DNA from: Pseudoruminococcus sp964385235
GTDB lineage: Bacteria; Bacillota; Clostridia; Oscillospirales; Acutalibacteraceae
Length of the DNA: 26,651 bases
Assembly: GCA_964385235.1 (NCBI GenBank)
Contig: CAYLOD010000017.1
Location: 1-26,651, forward strand
Direction: 5' to 3'
Shown: positions 22,111 through 26,651 of the stretch, one piece after another
Layout of the letters: each line of letters opens with the position of its first letter
Numbering within the stretch: the stretch's first letter is position 1
The notes under the pieces: generated by a model
What the model was told of the DNA's origin: nothing
The model's input: the letters and a program-made list of their open reading frames with translations, nothing else
Databases searched by the model: none
Program-made: the position numbers and the translations under genes

Positions 22111-22326
22111 TTAAATATTTTGTGTTTTATTGATTTTGCGAATGAGGCTGTCAAGACAGTCAACCTCCTCCTGCGTATGATGCAGCTTATCCATCAGGTC
22201 GGCGCGGTGCCGGCGCAGTCTTTTGACGACAGCCGTCAGTTCTCCGTTTTCATATAGGCTGCAAATCTCAGAAACGCGCTCCGCGTCGCACCCCGCGTGC
22301 TTTAGGTTAAGCGAAAAATCATTCAC
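22111..22326 (-). CDS. Small coiled-coil protein resembling a MerR dimerisation tail
   Basis: This is a 71-residue protein with a GTG start behind AAGGAGGCGA. Residues about 28-67 (ENGELTAVVKRLRRHRADLM then DKLHHTQEEVDCLDSLIRKI) form one long amphipathic helix that resembles the C-terminal dimerisation helix of MerR-type regulators, including the CLDxLI ending. The N-terminal DNA-binding helix-turn-helix is absent, so it may be a relic, a dimerising antagonist of a full MerR regulator, or simply a helical accessory protein. It is co-transcribed with the hydrolase gene 14 nt downstream and divergent from the LysR gene. Confidence 0.6.
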   Translation of the reverse strand: MNDFSLNLKHAGCDAERVSEICSLYENGELTAVVKRLRRHRADLMDKLHHTQEEVDCLDSLIRKINKTQNI

Positions 22327-22357
22327 AGTATCGCCTCCTTGATGTCTGATTATATTA

Positions 22358-22393
22358 TAGCGCCTTGACCTGTCTTGCGCTAATGGTTATAAT
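22358..22393 (+). promoter_or_regulatory. LysR promoter with overlapping dyad operator
   Basis: TTGACC (22365-22370), a 17-bp spacer and TATAAT (22388-22393) drive the LysR gene. The inverted repeat TAGCGC (22358-22363) and GCGCTA (22377-22382), 13 nt apart, brackets its -35. That geometry fits a LysR-type binding site, which could both autorepress and control the divergent hydrolase operon. A minus-strand TATAAT overlaps 22354-22359, but its -35 is poor, as expected for an activated promoter. Confidence 0.6.
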
Positions 22394-22437
22394 TTATATC
22401 ATGATATGAAAATATGGAATATCAGGAGGAATGACAT

Positions 22438-23319
22438 ATGGAAATTCGCACGCTTCGTTATTTTTTAGCGGCGGCAAGAGAGGAAAACATGACACGTGCT
22501 GCCGAATGGCTTCATGTGACACAACCGACACTGTCAAAGCAAATTTCCTCGTTAGAGGACGAGCTCGGAAAAAAGCTGTTTGTGCGCCGCTCCTTTAGCA
22601 TTGAGCTGACCGAGGAGGGCGTTCTGCTTCGTGAGCGCGCGGAAGACCTTGTAAAAATGGCGGACAAAATCATTGGAGAATTTGCGAGATTGGACGATGT
22701 AACCGGCGGGGATATTTATTTCGGTCTGGCGGAGTCGCATCAGATCAGATTTTTGGCGCAGGAAATCCGGAATTTTAAAAGGTTGTATCCCGGTCTGCGT
22801 TACCACATTACAAGCGGAGATACCGAACAGGTAACTGAAAAGCTTGATAAGGGGCTTTTGGATTTTGCCGTTTTAGTGGAGGAGCCCGATCCGTCAAAAT
22901 ACCACCGCCTATGCTTTCCCGAGGCGGATATATGGGGGCTTGTAATGCTGTCGAGCGACCCTCTCGCGGGGAAGAAAGCTGTCAGCATAGACGATATTGC
23001 GGGGCTGCCGCTGTTTTGCTCGGAGCAGGGCTGGAATATTGATTTGCCGCGCTGGTGCGGCAATCGTATAGACGAGCTGCGCCTTGAGGGCTCTTTCCGA
23101 TTATCCTATAACGCGTCGTTGTTCGTGCGTGAGGGTCTCGGTTATCTTCTGACGCTTGACAGACTTGTAGACACAAGTCCGAAAAGCGGACTGGCATTCC
23201 GCCCGCTTACGCCGAAGCTTGAATCAAAGCTGTATCTGATATGGAAAAAGTACCCCGCCTTTACGCCTATTGCTGAGCGGTTTCTCTCTGAGCTGGAAAA
23301 GAAATTCCCCGTTGTTTGA
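22438..23319 (+). CDS. LysR-family transcriptional regulator
   Basis: This is a 293-residue DNA-binding regulator with the standard two-part layout. The N-terminal winged helix-turn-helix (about 1-62) reads MEIRTLRYFLAAAREENMTR, then AAEWLHVTQPTLSKQISSLE, the LysR signature, ending in GKKLFVRR. A linker helix (about 63-88) leads to a two-lobed periplasmic-binding-like effector domain (about 90-290). The ligand cannot be told from sequence. The start is the ATG after AGGAGG (22424-22429). It is divergent from the small coiled-coil/YcjY-like hydrolase operon, the usual arrangement for a LysR regulator and its target, and the shared region holds a dyad (22358-22382). Confidence 0.9.
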   Translation: MEIRTLRYFLAAAREENMTRAAEWLHVTQPTLSKQISSLEDELGKKLFVRRSFSIELTEEGVLLRERAEDLVKMADKIIGEFARLDDVTGGDIYFGLAESHQIRFLAQEIRNFKRLYPGLRYHITSGDTEQVTEKLDKGLLDFAVLVEEPDPSKYHRLCFPEADIWGLVMLSSDPLAGKKAVSIDDIAGLPLFCSEQGWNIDLPRWCGNRIDELRLEGSFRLSYNASLFVREGLGYLLTLDRLVDTSPKSGLAFRPLTPKLESKLYLIWKKYPAFTPIAERFLSELEKKFPVV

Positions 23320-23329
23320 AAGGCAATAT

Positions 23330-23476
23330 AATGACGGCTCAGGCATCTTATCGAAAAACCGCAGGCGCAAAGACCGCAGGTAAAACAAAGTGGAGGTTTA
23401 GCGATATTTACAGTGTTTTATTGCTTTTTTTCGGCTGCATGGGTATAATATGCAGTAGGGATTCTGAATACCGGTA
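23330..23476 (+). CDS. Possible 48-residue membrane peptide (doubtful)
   Basis: An ATG after GAAAGG opens 48 codons: a basic N-terminus (MTAQASYRKTAGAKTAGKTK) and a single hydrophobic segment (IYSVLLLFFGCMGIICS), then TAA. It looks like a single-pass membrane peptide. However, a good promoter (23421-23449) lies inside it, and I know no homologue, so it may be chance. Confidence 0.22.
23421..23449 (+). promoter_or_regulatory. sigma-A promoter upstream of the aldo/keto reductase
   Basis: TTGCTT (23421-23426), a 17-bp spacer and TATAAT (23444-23449). The predicted leader to the ATG at 23589 is about 133 nt and contains a long-range inverted repeat (23494-23561). Confidence 0.55.
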
Positions 23477-23493
23477 AGTCTGTACAAGAGCGT

Positions 23494-23561
23494 CAAAACT
23501 GCGGAGATTTTCAAATGCCGGGTACAGAAAGCGCGTTGACATATTGTTTACCGCAGTTTTG
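23494..23561. repeat. 11-bp inverted repeat in the leader of the aldo/keto reductase gene
   Basis: CAAAACTGCGG (23494-23504) and CCGCAGTTTTG (23551-23561) are perfect complements 46 nt apart. The second arm ends 18 nt before the ribosome binding site. The loop contains a -35-like TTGACA (23536-23541) without a matching -10. It may be a regulator binding site pair or a leader RNA stem. Confidence 0.6.
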
Positions 23562-23588
23562 TGCGGGCAATTTTGAACGGAGGAAAAT

Positions 23589-24710
23589 ATGGAACATTAT
23601 TTTGGGGAAAACACGCCCAAGCTTGGCTTCGGGCTCATGCGTCTGCCTAAGAAAGGGCTTAAAATCGACATTGAACAAACGAAACAGATGGTAGATGAAT
23701 TTATGGAGGCGGGGCTTACATATTTTGACACAGCCTATGTATATGACATGGGAGGATCGGAACGGGCGGCAAAGGCGGCGCTTGTAGACCGTTATCCCCG
23801 CGACAGCTTTACACTGGCAACCAAGCTGTGCGCTTGGATGGGCGCCCATAATGAAAAAACCGCGAAGCAGCAGTTGTTTACGAGTTTGGAACGCACCGGC
23901 GCGGGATACTTTGACTACTACCTTCTCCATGCCCTGCAGACGGACAATTACAAAACATACGATAAATATCACATATGGGATTTTGTCAGGGAACAGAAGG
24001 AAAAGGGACTTATCAAGCATTGGGGCTTCTCTTTTCATGCCACGCCCGATATTTTGGACGAACTGCTCACCGTACACCCCGACGCTGAGTTTGTGCAGCT
24101 TCAGCTCAATTATGCCGATTGGGAAAATCCAAAGGTCACGGCAAGGGAAAACTATGAGGTAGCGCGCCGCCACGGGAAATCTATCGTCGTCATGGAGCCT
24201 GTCAAGGGAGGCGCTTTGGCAAAGCCGCCGAAAGCGGTACAGGAGGTCTTTAAGGCGGCTGACCCGGAAGCCTCCTTTGCGTCATGGGCGATTCGGTACG
24301 CGGCTTCTCTCGACGGGATAATAACAGTGCTGTCAGGTATGAGCAATATTGAGCAGATGAGGGATAATCTGTCATACATGAAAAGCTTTAAACCTCTGAA
24401 CAGCGAGGAACAGACCGCTGTACGCAAGGCGCAGGAAATCATGACAGGCGTTAATTCTATCCCGTGTACCGCCTGTCACTACTGCACAGCGGGATGCCCA
24501 AGGAAAATCGCAATACCTGAGATTTTCGCGGCGAGAAATCAACAGCTCGTTTGGGGACAGCTTGAAGAAGGTGAGCGGCAGTACGCTGAGGCCGTAAAAA
24601 ACGGCGGCCGCGCCTCGGACTGCGTTGCCTGCGGACAGTGTGAGCGCGCCTGCCCGCAGCAGATTGATGTTATAACAAGGCTGAAGGACTGCGCTGCAAG
24701 CTTTGATTAA
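23589..24710 (+). CDS. Aldo/keto reductase with C-terminal 2[4Fe-4S] ferredoxin domain
   Basis: This is a 373-residue oxidoreductase. The AKR barrel (about 1-280) starts LGFGLMRLPKKG and has the catalytic tetrad: Asp47 and Tyr52 in YFDTAYVYD, Lys79 in LATKLCAW and the His in YYLLHAL. The C-terminal part (about 290-373) carries two ferredoxin-type cysteine sets, CTACHYCTAGCP and CVACGQCERACP, each suited to one [4Fe-4S] cluster. This fused type is common in anaerobes; the physiological substrate is unknown, and the clusters suggest electron exchange with ferredoxin besides or instead of NADPH. The start is the ATG after ACGGAGGA (23578-23585). It is a single gene with its own promoter and a structured leader. 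Confidence 0.9.
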   Translation: MEHYFGENTPKLGFGLMRLPKKGLKIDIEQTKQMVDEFMEAGLTYFDTAYVYDMGGSERAAKAALVDRYPRDSFTLATKLCAWMGAHNEKTAKQQLFTSLERTGAGYFDYYLLHALQTDNYKTYDKYHIWDFVREQKEKGLIKHWGFSFHATPDILDELLTVHPDAEFVQLQLNYADWENPKVTARENYEVARRHGKSIVVMEPVKGGALAKPPKAVQEVFKAADPEASFASWAIRYAASLDGIITVLSGMSNIEQMRDNLSYMKSFKPLNSEEQTAVRKAQEIMTGVNSIPCTACHYCTAGCPRKIAIPEIFAARNQQLVWGQLEEGERQYAEAVKNGGRASDCVACGQCERACPQQIDVITRLKDCAASFD

Positions 24711-24803
24711 GTGGCAAATTATTTCCCAATGAAACTAAAAGAGCGGCTTGGCGGCGCTGATATTATCCGTTATCGGAGCCGCGCACAAGGTGACACGGCG
24801 TAT

Positions 24804-24820
24804 ATTTACATTTTGTAAAT
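24804..24820. repeat. 17-bp palindrome upstream of the lipoprotein gene
   Basis: ATTTACA-TTT-TGTAAAT is a perfect 7-bp inverted repeat about 105 nt before the lipoprotein start. Its size fits an operator for a dimeric regulator. No clear promoter was found between 24711 and 24925. Confidence 0.4.
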
Positions 24821-24925
24821 CGTAAGCTGAGCATTATTTTGAATTTTTTCACGGTTGGCATCATATCTTTAAATATTATTGAATATTCGCGATAAACTTA
24901 ATATTTAACAAGGAGAAAATCCGAA

Positions 24926-25822
24926 ATGAAAAAAAGACCTACGGTTTTGATTTTTGCGGCGGTTCTTGCTTTCTCCGCGGCCGCGTGTTCTAACGGTTCA
25001 AATTCTGACGTTTCGTCTGAAGCATCAGAGAACAGCCTTGTCAGTCATTCGTCCCCAACTGTTTCCGAGAATAGTTCCTCAGAAAAGAGTGCGGATGAGA
25101 GCAAAAAAGCGAGCGGCGGAAATGAAAGCGCCGAATCGCCTGAGAGTTCGGCCATTTCCGAAGCAGACGCGAAAAAAATCGCGGAGAAGAAATTTTTTAA
25201 CGTGGTAAAGAATGGTACATATTATTTAAAGATGACAATGGATAAGTCCACACTTGGTATAAATTTCACATATACAGATAATATAGTTGAGGATATTCCC
25301 GAGTCGATAACTGTGACTTTTGCTGCGGACGCGAAGAATAAAAGGATTTACATTGATTTTGGATATCCGACAATCAGCTTTAGTAAAATCATTGTTGCCG
25401 GCGGTAAACAATGGATAGTTTGCGATGAACAAAAGACCGCGTATTATATGACTGCGTCCGCAGATACCGAAAGCCTGCCCGAAAACATAACCGGAAGTTC
25501 GCTTAAAATCGACGGCCTTAAATATAAGAGTGCCGATGAGGAAAAATTTAACGGTAAGTCCGCTATTGCTGTCGTATATACTGTTCCGGTAAATATAAAC
25601 GACGCTTCCGATGTAAGTGCGGACGCGGGCGGATTTTATCCTGAGCATACTTATTACTTTGATAAAAAAACCGAAGCCCTTGTCGGTATTAAGGCAGAAG
25701 CGGATTCAATATGTCAGACGTGTGTTGTTGATGATTTTAAAACATCTGTTCCGGACAGTTTGTTTGACATTCCGTCTGATTATAAAAAGCTGTCGCTTGA
25801 AGATGCCGTTAACAGCAATTAA
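24926..25822 (+). CDS. Ser-rich lipoprotein, LolA/DUF6612-like fold possible
   Basis: This is a 298-residue secreted lipoprotein. A basic N-terminus and hydrophobic core (residues 1-20) end at a lipobox AAAC with Cys21 as the lipidation site, so the protein should be anchored to the outer face of the cytoplasmic membrane. Residues 22-80 are a flexible linker rich in Ser, Glu, Asn and Lys. The domain from about 85 on alternates beta strands (GTYYLKMTMDKSTLGINFTY; later QKTAYYMTASA; HTYYFDKKTEALVGIKAEAD) in the manner of LolA/LppX or DUF6612 lipoproteins, which bind hydrophobic ligands; this is a fold impression only. The start is the ATG after AAGGAG. Single gene with a terminator. Confidence 0.8.
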   Translation: MKKRPTVLIFAAVLAFSAAACSNGSNSDVSSEASENSLVSHSSPTVSENSSSEKSADESKKASGGNESAESPESSAISEADAKKIAEKKFFNVVKNGTYYLKMTMDKSTLGINFTYTDNIVEDIPESITVTFAADAKNKRIYIDFGYPTISFSKIIVAGGKQWIVCDEQKTAYYMTASADTESLPENITGSSLKIDGLKYKSADEEKFNGKSAIAVVYTVPVNINDASDVSADAGGFYPEHTYYFDKKTEALVGIKAEADSICQTCVVDDFKTSVPDSLFDIPSDYKKLSLEDAVNSN

Positions 25823-25845
25823 ACCTTAAAATATCCGATTTATTT

Positions 25846-25875
25846 AAAGCCCTCACTGTGATGAGGGCTTTTATT
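25846..25875 (+). terminator. Rho-independent terminator of the lipoprotein gene
   Basis: AAAGCCCTCA (25846-25855) and TGAGGGCTTT (25862-25871) form a perfect 10-bp stem with a 6-nt loop, followed by TTATTT. The following 25876-26044 shows nothing I can support. Confidence 0.88.
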
Positions 25876-26053
25876 TGACTTTACGAGATGAAAACATTGT
25901 GTGATGTGACAATAAAAAGCCTAAACCTGAAATACCGGGGATTAGCTGTTTTGGCAAAGATGAGAATGTATAACGCGGCGGCGCGGGTTCCGTCGCAGAA
26001 CCGATTAAAAGAATGTAATTTAACCATAATTTTCAAAATGCAGGTTTGTCAAT

Positions 26054-26430
26054 GATGTGAGACCAAGTTTTCAAAAAAAGAAAGCAGAAGTTTTCGACGG
26101 CACTCAGCAGAGGGTTTCCAATTCTCTGTGCCGTTGTTGCGGCGATTTCCAGTTCAGGACATCATATCGCTTGTTCCGGCGCATAAGTGATGCTTTGGAA
26201 ATATGATACTTCCGGCAGATATATCCCACATCGCCTTCCTTTCGGTATGTTTCCACTGCGTGAATCCGTGTGCTTATCTCATGTGGCAAATACCTCTTGC
26301 AGTTTTTCCCGCTCTGTGCTGTACTTTTCATAAAGTGATCGATTCCTTTCTGTGGAGTGTGTCTTGTTATCTTTATTCTAACAGAAATCGTTCACTTTTC
26401 TTTTGCTTTTTTATCTCTTGGTCTCACATC
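26054..26430. mobile_element. Internally deleted insertion sequence (MITE-like remnant)
   Basis: GATGTGAGACCAAG (26054-26067) and CTTGGTCTCACATC (26417-26430) are perfect 14-bp inverted repeats 377 bp apart end to end. Related but gapped sequence continues outside them (TTTGTCAAT on the left; the complement of TTTACAATA on the right), so the true ends may lie a few bases further out. Between them is only the N-terminal part of a transposase (26104-26331, minus). The element is too short for a full transposase of roughly 300 residues and so is a deletion derivative. Confidence 0.65.
26104..26331 (-). pseudogene. Transposase N-terminal fragment (IS3/IS481-type HTH)
   Basis: This 75-codon frame begins MKSTAQSGKNCKRYLPHEIS, and residues about 12-55 (TRIHAVETYRKEGDVGYICR, then KYHISKASLMRRNKRYD) match the helix-turn-helix start of DDE transposases of the IS3/IS481 type seen in gut Clostridia. 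After KRYD the similarity stops abruptly, and a short tail (VLNWKSPQQRHRELETLC) leads to the stop, so the catalytic DDE part is missing. It lies between 14-bp inverted repeats, with an intact ribosome binding site AAAGGAA. It may still make a DNA-binding peptide able to bind the element's ends. Confidence 0.7.
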
Positions 26431-26475
26431 TATTGTAAACCTATAACCCCGACAAAAATAATTTCAACCAATGGG

Positions 26476-26504
26476 TTGACAAACTAAAATGAGCGTGCTA
26501 TAAT
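26476..26504 (+). promoter_or_regulatory. Consensus sigma-A promoter of the XRE-type gene
   Basis: TTGACA (26476-26481), exactly 17 bp, TATAAT (26499-26504): both boxes perfect. The ribosome binding site AAGGAGGT (26535-26542) follows at good spacing to the ATG at 26550. Confidence 0.85.
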
Positions 26505-26549
26505 ATTGTCGGCTTGGCAGAGAGCCGCAAAAATAAGGAGGTAGCCACC

Positions 26550-26651
26550 ATGTTGACAAGTATTGGGAGATTCTTGAGGAAACTCAGGATAGATCGAGGA
26601 GAAATCTTAAAGGACATGGCTGATAAGTTGGATGTGTCTGTTGCATTTCTT
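26550..26651 (+). CDS. XRE-family helix-turn-helix regulator, 5' part
   Basis: The first 34 codons read MLTSIGRFLRKLRIDRGEIL, then KDMADKLDVSVAFL, and run off the window. LRKLRIDRGEILKDMADKLDVSVAFL is the first two-and-a-half helices of a Cro/C1-type (XRE) DNA-binding domain. Such genes at this position are often antitoxins or repressors followed by an ImmA/IrrE or toxin gene, but the partner lies outside the window. Perfect promoter and full Shine-Dalgarno predict strong expression, limited perhaps by autorepression. Confidence 0.82.
   Translation, partial: MLTSIGRFLRKLRIDRGEILKDMADKLDVSVAFL

Overview
The window (26.65 kb) looks like a chromosomal segment of a spore-forming, anaerobic Clostridia-class Firmicute, probably Ruminococcaceae/Oscillospiraceae. 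The evidence is a SpoIIM-family sporulation protein, a GatCAB amidotransferase operon behind an AspRS, a cobalamin methionine synthase split from its reactivation domain, AGGAGG-type ribosome binding sites, sigma-A promoters (TTGACA-17-TATAAT), and moderate GC with gene-dense housekeeping blocks. This assignment is inferred from gene content; I saw no rRNA, tRNA or CRISPR array.

Left part (1-6580, all +): the 3' end of rpmB (bL28) and its terminator; a decayed DUF1232/YkvA gene; proC; a SpoIIM-family gene whose start codon lies inside a perfect 16-bp inverted repeat; a polytopic membrane protein; a small Lys/Ala-rich protein; an EctB-type class III aminotransferase with no ectA or ectC beside it; and class II fructose-bisphosphate aldolase.

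Accessory island (about 6600-9075): an A-rich, decayed fragment with one intact unknown gene and a DUF4176-like gene cut off after about 25 codons; a hairpin-bearing sequence that may be the 3' relic of a mobile element; a 120-bp MITE-like element (7396-7515) with 10-bp terminal inverted repeats; then a compact cassette of three tightly packed genes (7720-9018). The first cassette protein resembles phage baseplate or tail-associated proteins. The genes sit behind up to three overlapping promoter candidates studded with GAAC-N4-type, LexA-like boxes, and the cassette has terminators on both sides. This is the best candidate in the window for something undescribed: a detached, possibly damage-inducible, phage-derived gene set.

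Centre (9087-15725): a minus-strand operon metF - stand-alone MetH reactivation domain - metH, which reduces methylene-THF and methylates homocysteine. It is divergent from htpG (Hsp90), which is followed by a small PF06541-type membrane protein.

Translation block (15861-21030): aspS-gatC-gatA-gatB. The AspRS carries the RDHGG motif associated with non-discriminating enzymes, which fits GatCAB converting Asp-tRNA(Asn) to Asn-tRNA(Asn).

Right part (21104-26651): a YcjY-like alpha/beta hydrolase and a MerR-dimerisation-like small protein, divergent from a LysR regulator with a dyad in the shared promoter region; a ferredoxin-tailed aldo/keto reductase with an 11-bp inverted repeat in its leader; a Ser-rich lipoprotein; an internally deleted insertion sequence (transposase N-terminus between perfect 14-bp inverted repeats); and the start of an XRE-type regulator with a strong promoter, cut by the window edge.
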